Source: an uncultured Dorea sp.
Lineage (GTDB): Bacteria; Bacillota; Clostridia; Lachnospirales; Lachnospiraceae
Direction of reading: 5' to 3'
Length of the DNA: 64,000 nt
Assembly: GCA_948602995.1 (NCBI GenBank)
Contig: CAPEBR010000010.1
Coordinates: forward strand, 57,718-121,717
Made by a program: the position numbers and the translations under genes. Of the stretch, positions 25,590 to 35,338 are shown in pieces (positions within the stretch are counted from its first letter, which is position 1; each line of letters opens with the position of its first letter). A model generated the notes under the pieces. It saw nothing but the letters and a program-made list of their open reading frames with translations. It did no database searches and was not told the DNA's origin.

Positions 25590-27170
25590 ATGAGTATTTA
25601 TTTAAATCCGGGGAACAGTTTATTTAGAGAAACAGTAAATTCATTCATTTATATAGATAAAAGCAATTTGATTTCATATACGAACAGCGTTCTCCGTTCA
25701 TCACGGAAGAATATGTGTGTTAGCCGTCCGCGCCGTTTTGGAAAGTCCATGGCCGCGGACATGCTGACTGCATATTACAGCAGGGGATGTGATTCCGCAT
25801 CATTATTTACTGGTTTAAAAGTTAAGGAGGACATTTCCTTTGAAGAGCATCTGAACCGTCATAATGTGATCCGGCTGGATATACAGCAGTTTTTATTTAA
25901 TGAATCACACCTGGATATATTTATTGATAAAATACAGCAGGGAGTGATCGCAGAGCTTCAAAAGGAATATGAGGGCTATTTTACCGTGGATCAGTATGGG
26001 CTGCCTAATGTTTTAAAACAGATTTATGCCCGTACAGAAGATGGTTTTATCTTTATTATAGATGAATGGGACTGTGTATTCCGGCTTACCACAGAGCGTA
26101 AAGATGTGCAGAAGGAGTATCTGGACTTTTTGAGGGGGCTGTTTAAGGGACAGGACTATGTTGAACTGGCATATATGACCGGAATTCTTCCGATTAAGAA
26201 ATATGGAGATCATTCGGCAATTAATATTTTTGATGAATACTCCATGATTTCGCCTAAGAAAGTTGAAAAATATTTTGGTTTTACGGAGCAGGAAGTTCAG
26301 GATGAATGTATAAAACATCATGCTGATTTTGAAGAAATAAAAAAGTGGTATGACGGATACCGCGCTGGCGGACTGCATCTGTATAATCCGAAATCTGTTA
26401 TTGATGCGCTGACCTGGGCGGAGATTCAGAGTTATTGGACGGGAACCGAGACCTATGAGGCTTTGAAAGTATATATTGATTTGAATTTTGACGGTCTTAA
26501 GGAAGCTATTACTATGATGCTTGGGAATGGACATTACAGGATCAATACCCGGAAGTTTCAGAACGATATGACTACATTTAAGACAAAGGATGACGTGCTC
26601 ACGCTGCTTTTACATCTTGGCTATCTGACCTACGATAGTGAAACCAGTGAAGTATTTATTCCAAACAGAGAAATAGAACAGGAGTTTTTGAATGCAGTGG
26701 ACGAACCCGGGTGGGATGGGCTCATTCAAGCACTGAATTCTTCGGAGGGTCTTTTGGAAAGTACATGGGAGATGGATGCGGCAGCAGTGGCAAAGGGAAT
26801 TGACGCAATCCACAGTGAAACGTCATCAACCTTGCAATATAATAATGAGAATTCACTGGCATGTACAATTCTTATGGCATATTATAGTGCAAAGGTATAC
26901 TATATGAATCCAGTCATGGAACTGCCCTCTGGGAAAGGATTCGCAGATGTTGTATATCTTCCAAAGAGAAACATTGACAGGCCTGCTTTGATTGTTGAAT
27001 TAAAATGGGATAAATCTGCAGAGGGCGCTATTCAGCAGATAAAAGACAGGCAGTATGCATCATGGATTAAGGAGTATACCGGGAATATTCTTTTGGTAGG
27101 GATTAATTATAATAAAAATTCCGGAGAAAAAAAGCATGAGTGTATAATTGAGGAATATATAAAAATATAG
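25590..27170 (+). CDS. AAA-ATPase-like / PD-(D/E)XK nuclease-domain protein
   Basis: 526 residues. The N-terminal PF09820-type ATPase has YIDKSNLISY, the P-loop region CVSRPRRFGKS and Walker B FIIDEWD near residue 157. The C-terminus has a PD-(D/E)XK core: KGFADVVYLP, then VELKW, then QIKDRQYASW. The family is abundant in gut anaerobes; its role is unproven. GGAGGAGG just before ATG 25590 fixes the start. A close paralogue (524 residues, most residues shared on inspection) is at 56680. It has its own promoter inside the 165-bp repeat, divergent from cluster 1. Confidence 0.85.
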   Translation: MSIYLNPGNSLFRETVNSFIYIDKSNLISYTNSVLRSSRKNMCVSRPRRFGKSMAADMLTAYYSRGCDSASLFTGLKVKEDISFEEHLNRHNVIRLDIQQFLFNESHLDIFIDKIQQGVIAELQKEYEGYFTVDQYGLPNVLKQIYARTEDGFIFIIDEWDCVFRLTTERKDVQKEYLDFLRGLFKGQDYVELAYMTGILPIKKYGDHSAINIFDEYSMISPKKVEKYFGFTEQEVQDECIKHHADFEEIKKWYDGYRAGGLHLYNPKSVIDALTWAEIQSYWTGTETYEALKVYIDLNFDGLKEAITMMLGNGHYRINTRKFQNDMTTFKTKDDVLTLLLHLGYLTYDSETSEVFIPNREIEQEFLNAVDEPGWDGLIQALNSSEGLLESTWEMDAAAVAKGIDAIHSETSSTLQYNNENSLACTILMAYYSAKVYYMNPVMELPSGKGFADVVYLPKRNIDRPALIVELKWDKSAEGAIQQIKDRQYASWIKEYTGNILLVGINYNKNSGEKKHECIIEEYIKI

Positions 27171-27178
27171 TAACGATC

Positions 27179-27198
27179 TAGAGCATGTTTGAGAATTC
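27179..27198 (+). repeat. Dispersed 20-bp element, degenerate copy 2
   Basis: TAGAGCATGTTTGAGAATTC differs at three positions from the copy at 7043-7062. It lies 9 bases after the AAA gene. Further on, ATCTGCGCAG and CTGCGCAGAT form an inverted pair, but no transposase is present. Confidence 0.5.
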
Positions 27199-27350
27199 AT
27201 TCCCGTCATCTGCGCAGGGGCTGCTCTAGCGAAGCGAGAGAATTGACTGCGCAGATCTTAAGAAAATAATTCGGGAATGCAAAAATTCCATCGGCGAGGC
27301 TGGTTTATTCAGATATCTGTATAAGAGGCAAAACTGAAATCATACACAAG

Positions 27351-27737
27351 GTGCTGGATTATTTTAAGTTCCGGGATAATCAGGGAACAGCAAGGAATAC
27401 GCTGCGATTGAACTGCTATCAGCTGCAGAACTACTATACGTATCTGCAGGAGGCGGGCAAAAACTATGGGACGGTCACGATCGATGATATTTCCGAGTTT
27501 ATCGCATGGCCCCGGAATCCGGATATCCTCAGGAAGGTGATCCCAATCCGTTTTGAAGCTGCCCGCACAGTCCGGACCATTAATGAGAACATAGATATGG
27601 TCATAGTGTTTTATGAGTACCTGGTACGGCGCGGCAGACTTGAAAACCGCCTTTCAGAGAAGCTGGTAAAGTTCATCCTCCATCCCTACAGAAACTATAA
27701 GGTTGTTACCTCACGACAGCAACGCATCATTCCTTAA
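27351..27737 (+). pseudogene. N-terminal fragment of a tyrosine recombinase
   Basis: 128 residues matching the SAM-like core-binding domain of phage-type integrases (ARNTLRLNCYQLQNYYTYLQ; TVRTINENIDMVIVFYEYLV). The catalytic domain with the R-H-R-Y residues is entirely absent: the frame ends shortly after a junction at about 27715, where sequence from the HicB 3' flank begins. It is an integrase relic and cannot recombine DNA by itself. Confidence 0.65.
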
Positions 27738-28077
27738 GCACATCCATCAATGCTTCTTGTAACACTCTTGACACATTAATTCCTGCATGTTCTGCTTCGT
27801 AATTTAACCAGCCTGGAAGCGCTGCATTTCTTCTAACAGTTTTTGCATCAACCTTTTTTCTATACTCGGAGAAGTCAACATCGACATAAGTCAACATACC
27901 TTTTGAAAAATCAGCTTCCTTTATAACATGCCTTACTTTTTCGATAGCTGCTAATTGTTCTGAGGGTTCAGGGAGTTCTTCTCTATAATCTTCCATTGAA
28001 ATTCCAGCTGCCCCTATGGCATCTCTGGCCATTTCAGTAGCGTCTGCAAAAGTGTTTCCCTCCGTAAAAATATCCAT
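27727..28077 (-). CDS. HicB-family antitoxin, probably N-terminally truncated
   Basis: 116 residues. The first half resembles the HicB fold (TEGNTFADATEMARDAIGAAG), and the C-terminal part is a ribbon-helix-helix-like segment (VDVDFSEYRKK ... KTVRRNAALPGWLNYEAEHAGINVSRVLQEAL). In the same frame upstream of ATG 28077 another 20 residues look coding (HDGSEHPFLVCVPD, a typical HicB strand) but end at a stop without a good start, so the N-terminus is probably broken. No HicA toxin is adjacent. The bases after its stop match those after the HepT stop. Confidence 0.7.
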   Translation of the reverse strand: MDIFTEGNTFADATEMARDAIGAAGISMEDYREELPEPSEQLAAIEKVRHVIKEADFSKGMLTYVDVDFSEYRKKVDAKTVRRNAALPGWLNYEAEHAGINVSRVLQEALMDVLKE

Positions 28078-28226
28078 GTCAGGAACACATACTAAAAAGG
28101 GATGTTCAGAACCATCGTGCAGGCAGAATCTTGTTGAAAAACAATCATATCAGCAAGCCAAGGACATTTATTCAGAAAGATGGGTGACTTTAAAAATAGC
28201 GGAAAAGTAGAACGATATAAGAAAAA

Positions 28227-28265
28227 GTCTGTTAATGTACGGAGAATACCCATACATTAACAGAC
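28227..28265 (-). terminator. Terminator of the Rpn-family gene
   Basis: A perfect 13-bp stem (GTCTGTTAATGTA, 28227-28239, with 28253-28265) and a 13-base loop. On the minus strand it is followed by TTTTTC, directly after the stop of the gene at 28271. Confidence 0.85.
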
Positions 28266-28270
28266 TCAAA

Positions 28271-28858
28271 TTATATAGTCTGTTTCTTGAACATATTCAA
28301 ATATTCCTGAGCCTTTTGAAAAGGAACATCAAGCTTCTTTTGCAGACGGTTTAGAATATCATCTTCTGACAGACCAAATTCAAAGCCCAAATCTATAATT
28401 TCTTCAGCCCTGCCTTTAGATTCGCTTTCTTTTGCAATTTCTTCAAATAAAGTACACATATGCCCATCCCCTTTCTCAAAAGCCTGATAATCAATTTTAC
28501 TGTCTGTGGCTCCGGCAACAGCCATTACTACAGATTTACCGGTCTGATGTTCTTCACTATATTGTTTGGCCTTTTTTCTAGCCTCATTTTTAGAAAGCTG
28601 TCTGTCTAAAATAATTTCCATGAGATTGAAGAAATCAATATTGTCTATATTATGGAATACAAAATTATTTTTTCGCGCTTCAACCAACAGCATCCTATAG
28701 TCATTCACATATGCCGCGAACTCTTCCGGTATACGAAGCATCTCGTGCAAGGTGGTAGCTCCGTCCCAGGGATTTTCGGAATAATAGACAACAACAGTCA
28801 CAACAGGAGAAAATCTGTCTGTACGCTTCATTCTTGACAGATACTCGTCTGCATCCAT
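28271..28858 (-). pseudogene. Rpn-family recombination-promoting nuclease, N-terminus missing
   Basis: 195 residues matching the middle and C-terminal part of Rpn/PD-(D/E)XK transposase-like proteins (FSPVVTVVVYYSENPWDGATTLHEML; YVNDYRMLLVEA). The N-terminal catalytic part that precedes this in full-length members (about 290-320 residues) is replaced by unrelated debris upstream of 28860. A C-terminal charged helix ends LDVPFQKAQEYLNMFKK, with its own terminator after the stop. Probably inactive. Further fragments of the same family lie at 7121 and 29363. Confidence 0.7.
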
Positions 28859-29063
28859 TCCGTGTGATGAAGTTCAGGCTCAAATAAATGATGTAATTTG
28901 TGATCAACATTTTTGCCTCTCCCTGGCTTAAACTTATTGCATGGTGGTAATGGGAGATGATTAAAGAGAGAGGACTTATAAAGAGAAGATACCGGCGCTG
29001 TCGGATGAGCTTAAGATTTCTGTGACGAAGGAAATGAGCAAGGAGTCTCTTAACGAGTGTGGC

Positions 29064-29250
29064 TTGAGTTTTTGCCAATGCAGATGGAGGCACTGTTTTG
29101 GTTGGAATCACAAAAGATGGTGTAATTGTGAGAATTGCTGATCCGGATGAAGTTATGCTACAAATTGCATATTCCCTTAAAGATGCGATCGCACTTGACA
29201 TAATGCCATTTGTGCACATACAGGCAAATGAATTCGTGGAAAAACTATAA
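29064..29250 (+). pseudogene. Fragment of an AlbA_2-domain gene
   Basis: On the plus strand this reads FANADGGTVLVGI, ADPDEVMLQIA and DIMPFVHIQANEF, nearly the same as residues 24-80 of the intact AlbA_2 protein at 43797-45137. The frame ends soon after (VEKL, stop), so only one internal segment survives. It is recombination debris upstream of cluster 2. Confidence 0.7.
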
Positions 29251-29362
29251 TAGAAATTCTATAGATGTGGGCTATATACGAATCTGGTTAAAGATCCTAA
29301 CCATCTCTGAGCTGTGCGATGATAAGTTGGGAGGAACTCATGATTAAACCTGCTCCATCAGC

Positions 29363-29764
29363 CTATGATATCTGCTTTCTGAACATATTGAAATACTCCC
29401 GGGCTTTTTGAAAAGATATATCCAATTTCCCTTGCAGGCAGTCTGAAAAAATACCTCCAAACAGGCCGAATTCATAGACCACATCTACAATTTTTCGGCT
29501 CTCCCTTCTGCCTTCCGTTCAGCTCTTCTCTCTGCTTTTCCTTCTTCTTTTCCCTTGTTTATCAGTTTCTGTCCAAGCCCTGTTCATGCCAATCACCTTC
29601 ATTAATTCATCCATCTCTCCTAAGTCCCCCAATCTATCTGCCATAACATACAATACCGTCTCTGCCCTGTTGATTCCTCTTTCCATTGTTATCCAACGGG
29701 AGGCTTTCCATGCAGACAGCATTCTTGAAGTAAAAGGATGTGGCTTCAGTGTTCCATTTGACAA
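29363..29764 (-). pseudogene. Frameshifted C-terminal remnant of a second Rpn-family gene
   Basis: The minus strand reads ERGINRAETVLYVMADRLGDLGEMDEL, then shifts frame to GQKLINKGKEEGKAERR and again to LDISFQKAREYFNMFRKQ and a stop, the last part matching the C-terminus of the gene at 28271. At least two frame breaks are needed, so it is dead. Confidence 0.6.
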
Positions 29765-29839
29765 TTATCGGTGTGATCAATTAGGCGTTGAGTGAGATTC
29801 TCATCAATATACTGCAAAATTGATAATAGTGAACAACAG

Positions 29840-29880
29840 TATGACTTCATGGTCCCTTGAAGGAATGATTTGGAAATTTG
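29840..29880 (+). promoter_or_regulatory. Shared cluster leader element, cluster 2 copy
   Basis: Contains GTCCCTTGAAGGAATGATT in the sense of cluster 2, 95-135 bases before its first gene. Unlike the copies of clusters 1 and 3 it is not part of the longer 165-bp repeat, so the short element is the conserved unit. Confidence 0.6.
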
Positions 29881-29975
29881 TTGCAATTTAAAAATGTAAT
29901 TAACCCCCAATATATTACTGCTTCAAATATATTCAAACAGACGCTCGAATAAAAAGCTCACTGAGGTAATTTTCA

Positions 29976-31049
29976 ATGAAAAATATAAAAAAGCTTCTAT
30001 TTGTTATTGAAGCAATGGGTGGAGGCATATACACATATATACTGGACTTAGCAAATGAACTGATTGAGATTTATGATATATATATTGCATATGCAATTCG
30101 ACCGCAGACTCCTGTTAATTATAAGGAGCAGTTTGATAGTAGAATAAAACTTATCAGTGTGAAAAATTTTACGCGCTCTATTAATCTGCCGAAAGATATA
30201 AAAGCTTTTTTTGAGATAAAAAAAATTGCCGATGAAATTTCACCAGATATTATCCACTTACATAGTAGCAAAGCTGGCATATTAGGACGTTGGGCTTTTA
30301 ATGGAAAAAGGATAGCCATGTTTTATACACCGCATGGATATAGTTTTTTGATGAGTAATTATGGGTTTTTGCAAAGGTTGACTTTTAAAACAATTGAACT
30401 AGTGTCTGCCAGACGTTCATGCACAACTATTAGTTGCAGTAAAGGTGAACATATTGAAACACTTAAATTTACCAAACGGGCTAAATATGTCAATAATGGT
30501 ATTAATATACAAAAGTTACAATTTCTTATTGACTCTGTACAGTCTACTCCAAATAAGCAATTTACCGTATTTACATTAGGCAGGATTTGTTATCAAAAAA
30601 ATCCAAAGCTTTTTAACGAAATTGCTCTAGGTTTACCTTCTGTTAATTTTTTATGGATTGGGGATGGAGAACTGAGGAATGTATTAACGGCCCCTAATAT
30701 AAAGATAACTGGATGGGTTGATAGACTGGCAGCATTACAATATGCAATGTCTTCTGACATTTTTTTGCTTACGTCTCTTTGGGAAGGATTACCTATGAGT
30801 TTGTTAGAGGCAATGTATATGCGAAAATTATGTATTGTATCAAATGTAATCGGGAATCGTGATGTAATACATAATAATGAAAATGGGCTTGTATGTGATA
30901 ATATAGATGATTACATTAATGCAATAAGCATTGCGCAAAAAGATAAAAAAACAAGATTTATAAATAAAGCTTATAAAGATATACTACAGCATTATAACAC
31001 AAAAATTATGGCAGAAAAATATCAAAAAATATACCGGGGGACTATATGA
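29976..31049 (+). CDS. Family 4 glycosyltransferase, first gene of cluster 2
   Basis: 357-residue GT-B fold enzyme. The N-terminal acceptor domain has FVIEAMGGGIYTYILDLA; the C-terminal donor domain has TLGRICYQKNPKLFNEIA and the GT4 ExxxxxxxE-type segment LTSLWEGLPMSLLEAMY near residue 260. It is a close paralogue of the first gene of cluster 3 (55321-56400) in inverted orientation, so both clusters probably begin repeat-unit assembly on the same acceptor. GAGGT precedes the ATG, and the stop overlaps the next start. Confidence 0.9.
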   Translation: MKNIKKLLFVIEAMGGGIYTYILDLANELIEIYDIYIAYAIRPQTPVNYKEQFDSRIKLISVKNFTRSINLPKDIKAFFEIKKIADEISPDIIHLHSSKAGILGRWAFNGKRIAMFYTPHGYSFLMSNYGFLQRLTFKTIELVSARRSCTTISCSKGEHIETLKFTKRAKYVNNGINIQKLQFLIDSVQSTPNKQFTVFTLGRICYQKNPKLFNEIALGLPSVNFLWIGDGELRNVLTAPNIKITGWVDRLAALQYAMSSDIFLLTSLWEGLPMSLLEAMYMRKLCIVSNVIGNRDVIHNNENGLVCDNIDDYINAISIAQKDKKTRFINKAYKDILQHYNTKIMAEKYQKIYRGTI

Positions 31050-32041
31050 AAATTTATACTAATAATCCTTTAATTAGTGTGATTGTACCAGTTTATAGAA
31101 TTGAAAAATATATTAGTCGTTGCATAAATAGTATACTAAATCAAACATATAAAAACCTGGAAATTATTTTGGTTAATGATGGATCTCCTGATAATTGTGG
31201 AATTATATGTGAAAAATATGCAAATAAAGATAAACGAATAAAAGTAATACACAAAGAAAATGGTGGATTATCCGATGCTCGTAATGAAGGCCTGCGAACA
31301 TTTCAAGGTATCTATGTGACATTTGTTGATGGTGATGACTGGATTTCAAAATTTTATATAGAAAACTTGTACAACGCTATCCGTTCATCAGAAGCAGATT
31401 TAGCAATAAGTAATTTTGAAAACGTTAAAAAAAATTGTAAAATTAAAAAATCTCCAATTAATACATTGTTAAATATGCAAGTTGTGACTGTAGAAGATTG
31501 CTTTAAAAAATTATTAAATCAGAAGGGTGTTGAGACATCTGCATGTGGGAAAATGTACCGCAAAAATATTATAAAGGATTTACAGTATCCCGTAGGAAAA
31601 TTGTATGAAGATATTCCCGTGACAACACAAGCAATTTCCAGATGTAGTAAAATAGTCATAATTGATAATATAGATTATTATTATTTTCAAAGAAACGACA
31701 GCATACAATACGAAAAATTTAAAATAGAGAAAATGGATGCTATATACCACATGAAAGATTTAAATCAATATATCAAAGTCCAATATCCTAATTTATGTCC
31801 AGATGCTGACAGCAGATATTTCTGTACATTATGTAATATTTTGTTTCAAATTACATCTTCTGAATATAAGAAAGAACAAAATTTTATTTGGAGTGAAATA
31901 TTAAAAATAAGAAAATATGTAATATTAAATAGGCACGGGAGATTAAAAGCAAGAATAGGTGCAGTGACATCTTATTTTGGTTTTAATATAATGCTATTTC
32001 TATATCGACACACACAATTTCGAGGTCGCAGACATGCATAA
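31046..32041 (+). CDS. Family 2 glycosyltransferase
   Basis: 331 residues with IVPVYRIEKYISRCINS, NDGSPDNCG, GGLSDARNEGL and VDGDDW, the usual GT2 donor and metal sites; the last shows VDGDD in place of the common VDSDD. GGGGG lies just before ATG 31046. It overlaps the upstream GT4 by 4 bases and the downstream DUF4422 gene by 8. A sugar transferase of the cluster 2 repeat unit; sugar unknown. Confidence 0.9.
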   Translation: MKIYTNNPLISVIVPVYRIEKYISRCINSILNQTYKNLEIILVNDGSPDNCGIICEKYANKDKRIKVIHKENGGLSDARNEGLRTFQGIYVTFVDGDDWISKFYIENLYNAIRSSEADLAISNFENVKKNCKIKKSPINTLLNMQVVTVEDCFKKLLNQKGVETSACGKMYRKNIIKDLQYPVGKLYEDIPVTTQAISRCSKIVIIDNIDYYYFQRNDSIQYEKFKIEKMDAIYHMKDLNQYIKVQYPNLCPDADSRYFCTLCNILFQITSSEYKKEQNFIWSEILKIRKYVILNRHGRLKARIGAVTSYFGFNIMLFLYRHTQFRGRRHA

Positions 32042-32864
32042 GCAAACAAATTGCAATATACACATTTATGTTGTAACCCATAAAAAGTTAGTTAATCAAA
32101 TATGTGAACAAAAAAATTTTATTCCTATTGCTGTAGGTAAATTATTGCATAATGCTTCTGACTGCAACTATTTGAAAGACAATACTTATAACAACATCGC
32201 AGATAAAAATTGTAGCTACTGCGAGCTTACAGCTCAATATTGGATATGGAAAAATGATTCTTTGGCTGATATTAAAGGGTTATGCCATTACAGAAGATAT
32301 TTTACAAAAAAAAATCTTTCCGTTTCTGTAAATGGATTTATTGATACAAAATATATAAAAAATATATTGTTCTCAAATGAATATGATGCGATTGTATCCA
32401 AAAAAACATATTCATACAGAGGTGTAAAAAATGCATATCTGGATTGTGGATATGAAAAGGATCTAGAAACAACTCGGGAGGTTATACGGGAGATATATCC
32501 GGAATATTTAGATTCATTTGATCAGTTTATGGATGGCTGTTGGGGATATGTTGGAAATATGTTTATCGCAAAAGCGTCATTATATAACCAATATTCAAAA
32601 TGGCTTTTTGACATATTATTTGAAGTGGAAAAACGCATAAACATAAAAAATTATAGTCCGCAAGAAGCTAGAGTTTTTGGTTATATTTCAGAAAGGCTTT
32701 TAACTGTGTGGATTATTAAAAATGATGTAAGAGTAAAGGAACTTCGTGTTGTTAATACAGAGCAAAGACATAATACTGTCTATTATTTTAACAGTTTCAC
32801 AGAATATATTGGGATTAATCAAGGACTAAAACAACTTCTTTTTAGAAGAAGTATAAAAAAATGA
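32034..32864 (+). CDS. DUF4422 glycosyltransferase-like protein
   Basis: 276 residues matching the DUF4422 family of capsular glycosyltransferases. Visible are IYVVTHKK at the start, the family block YCELTAQYWIWKN near residue 63, GLCHYRRYF near 82 and FGYISERLLTVWI near residue 219. These proteins are common in bacterial polysaccharide loci, but donors are mostly unknown. It overlaps the preceding GT2 gene, so the two are translated together. Confidence 0.82.
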   Translation: MHKQTNCNIHIYVVTHKKLVNQICEQKNFIPIAVGKLLHNASDCNYLKDNTYNNIADKNCSYCELTAQYWIWKNDSLADIKGLCHYRRYFTKKNLSVSVNGFIDTKYIKNILFSNEYDAIVSKKTYSYRGVKNAYLDCGYEKDLETTREVIREIYPEYLDSFDQFMDGCWGYVGNMFIAKASLYNQYSKWLFDILFEVEKRINIKNYSPQEARVFGYISERLLTVWIIKNDVRVKELRVVNTEQRHNTVYYFNSFTEYIGINQGLKQLLFRRSIKK

Positions 32865-32904
32865 AAATATAATTTACTTTGAAAGAAAGTTTGAGAAATA
32901 TAAA

Positions 32905-34038
32905 ATGTACACACTTTGTATGATAAGCACATGCTTTATGACAAATACAGCAAATAAGCTGATTATAAGTTCTCATAAAAAAAACAGGCGATATGGAAAG
33001 TTCTTATTGTTTTTGGTAATTGTCCTATTTTCATTATTAGCATACTTCCGTGACTATACCATAGGTACTGATATATCATACTATGTTATCCCTGCTTTTC
33101 AAGAAGCTAAAAGGCATTCTTTTTTTGCCTATTTTTATCTTATTTCACATTTGATAGAACCAATATATTTGTTGTTTAATTATTTATTTGCAGCAGTATG
33201 TGAGACACCTCGTATATGGATGTTTATGATTGAATTTATTATTTCCTCCCTCGTTGTATTAAGACTTTATGATTATAGATATGACAGGAAGATGTGGGTT
33301 GGTATCTTTATTTTTAATTGCATGTTCCTTCCTATCAGCTTTAATCTTATGAGACAGTCTATAGCAATGGCAATAATTTTTTATGCTTCTAGATATATTC
33401 TTTCTGAAAAGAAGCAGATTGTAAAGTATATTATAATAATCATCATATCAATGGGATTTCATTTGACAGGGATTATTGGAATGTTGCTTCCGGCTTTAAA
33501 TATTTACTATAATAAGGTATACTTGGGAAAAAATAATAAGAAATTGGATTCGTTTATTAAAACAGGACTTATTATTTTTGTTATGATATTATCTGTTATA
33601 TTTTTTGATCAATTGGTTGATTTAGTTGTTCCTATATCAAAATTTACTAAGAAATATTCTGGATATGTAGTTAAATACTCAGGAGGCATCCAAGTCAATC
33701 CCATATTGGTAAGACTGCCCTTTATTATTTTTATTCTTATTAATTGGAAAAAGTACGAAAGAGATAAAAATGAAAATTATATGCTTTTCGTTATTATGAT
33801 TATTGATATGATCATGTCAGAATTAAGAATATATTCTTCTACATTGTATAGAGTAAGTATTTACTTTGCATATTTCAAAATATTAGCATTACCTAACTAT
33901 TTGGTATCACTTAATATCAAAAAAAGAAGATTGGCAACAGGACTCATTATTGTACTCATGTATATAATTTGGATATATCAAATTGCCATTCAAGGAAATG
34001 AACAGGTTTTTCCATATAAAACCTTTTTTGATATTTAA
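32905..34038 (+). CDS. EpsG-family polysaccharide polymerase of cluster 2
   Basis: 377-residue multispanning protein with about ten hydrophobic segments and the motif YFRDYTIGTDISYY, matching the cluster 1 polymerase. The SFNLMRQSIAMAI segment near residue 148 is also typical of EpsG-like polymerases. The ribosome binding site is weak. Together with the Wzx at 35651 it makes cluster 2 self-sufficient for export and polymerisation. Confidence 0.85.
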   Translation: MYTLCMISTCFMTNTANKLIISSHKKNRRYGKFLLFLVIVLFSLLAYFRDYTIGTDISYYVIPAFQEAKRHSFFAYFYLISHLIEPIYLLFNYLFAAVCETPRIWMFMIEFIISSLVVLRLYDYRYDRKMWVGIFIFNCMFLPISFNLMRQSIAMAIIFYASRYILSEKKQIVKYIIIIIISMGFHLTGIIGMLLPALNIYYNKVYLGKNNKKLDSFIKTGLIIFVMILSVIFFDQLVDLVVPISKFTKKYSGYVVKYSGGIQVNPILVRLPFIIFILINWKKYERDKNENYMLFVIMIIDMIMSELRIYSSTLYRVSIYFAYFKILALPNYLVSLNIKKRRLATGLIIVLMYIIWIYQIAIQGNEQVFPYKTFFDI

Positions 34039-34056
34039 ATAGAAGGAGCCTTAAAA

Positions 34057-34395
34057 ATGCCTTATAAAATATATTAAGTATAGTTATATCAACTTATAAT
34101 AGATGTGGATTGCTAAGAATGACCGTGATTATATATTACCAAAAAAATAAGAAGATTATGCAATAAGTTAATTGAGTTGAAAGATTGTGATCTACTTACT
34201 ACATTTGATCGTGAAAAATTGAAAGAAGGTTACTATGGATGGGATGAAATTCTAGAATCATTTTTGATGTATGATCATCCCGGAAGTATTATTTTAATAC
34301 TCGCTTTTATAAAAAAGCAATAGATCTTGCTTCTCTAACTCAAGAAATATGTACTGAAAAAATCAAACAAATACGAAAGGAGAAATATGGAGGTA
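34057..34395 (+). pseudogene. Degraded glycosyltransferase gene
   Basis: An AAGGAG and ATG at 34057 lead to a frame that stops at once. In another frame LSIVISTYNRCGLLRMTV, a typical GT2 N-terminus, is readable, and farther on ESFLMYDHPGKYYFN in a third. Several frame breaks and deletions separate them. It fills the 364-base gap between the polymerase and the next GT. Confidence 0.6.
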
Positions 34396-34402
34396 AGATA
34401 AA

Positions 34403-35302
34403 ATGAATAAAGTTGTTTCGGTAGTTGTTACACATAATCGGAGTAAATTGCTTCGGGAATGTATTTTGGCGTTAAGTCATTCAAATGTATCTACAGACAT
34501 TATTATTATAGATAATGCGAGTACAGATGATACCAAGAACATAGTAAACGATTTATTAGTGGAAAATAGAAATATTATGTATTTTAATACTCAAAAAAAT
34601 ATTGGTGGGAGCGGAGGATTTAATTACGGCATTCGTAAAGCATATGAAATGGAATATGATTATTTTTGGATTATGGATGATGATACTATTGTGAAACCAG
34701 ACTCTCTGATGCGGTTACTTGAAATTAAAGACAGTGTTGGTAATGATTTTGGATGGATATCAAGTTTGGCACTATGGACTGACGGAAAAGAATGTGTTAT
34801 GAATTGGCATACAGTTGATAAAAAATGGAACCGTGACAAAAAAGGCCTTTTGGAAGGGCGATTATTGTGTGAGTGCAGCACATTTGTTTCATTATTAATA
34901 AATCGAAATGCGGTTTGTAACTGCGGTTTACCGATAAAAGATTACTTTATTTGGGGAGACGATACGGAGTATACAATGAGAATATCTCAAAAATTTCCTT
35001 GTTATTTTGCTTTCAAAAGCCAAGTTATACATAAAATGAAATCAAACGAGGGAACAGTAGGATTTGAAGATGTTGAAGATCCTAGCAGGATAGAAAGGAT
35101 GTTTTATTCTATAAGAAATGATTTTTGTACATTCCGAATGCAGGGAATCATAAAGACATTGAGATTTATTTACGGTATGGCGGGAATATTTATGAGGGTT
35201 ATTCGCACAACTAAATCATATAGAGGGAAAAAGATAAAAATTATATTAAAGGGCATGTGGTGTGGACTATGGTTTCATCCGCCAATTGAGTACATAGAAT
35301 GA
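34403..35302 (+). CDS. Family 2 glycosyltransferase, GlfT/rhamnosyltransferase-like
   Basis: 299 residues. VVVTHNRSKLLRECI at the start, DNASTDDT near residue 38, NIGGSGGFNYGI near 69 and WIMDDDTIVKP near 92 are the hallmarks of the galactofuranosyl/rhamnosyltransferase branch of GT2. IWGDDTEYTMRI near residue 190 is the likely catalytic region. GGAGG before the ATG is strong. It probably adds galactofuranose or rhamnose to the cluster 2 repeat, although no UDP-galactopyranose mutase gene is in the window. Confidence 0.88.
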   Translation: MNKVVSVVVTHNRSKLLRECILALSHSNVSTDIIIIDNASTDDTKNIVNDLLVENRNIMYFNTQKNIGGSGGFNYGIRKAYEMEYDYFWIMDDDTIVKPDSLMRLLEIKDSVGNDFGWISSLALWTDGKECVMNWHTVDKKWNRDKKGLLEGRLLCECSTFVSLLINRNAVCNCGLPIKDYFIWGDDTEYTMRISQKFPCYFAFKSQVIHKMKSNEGTVGFEDVEDPSRIERMFYSIRNDFCTFRMQGIIKTLRFIYGMAGIFMRVIRTTKSYRGKKIKIILKGMWCGLWFHPPIEYIE

Positions 35303-35338
35303 TTTTGTTACGGCAATAATCTAGTAAAGGGATAATTC

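Noticed and set aside
26013..26534. 173-codon minus-strand frame inside the AAA gene at 25590
   Set aside because: Antisense shadow, rich in Phe, Ile and Asn from AT-rich codons; the opposite strand carries Walker and nuclease motifs.
28701..29219. Minus-strand 172-codon frame
   Set aside because: It is antisense to the AlbA_2 fragment at 29064-29250 and out of frame with the Rpn gene; only a stretch of chance openness.
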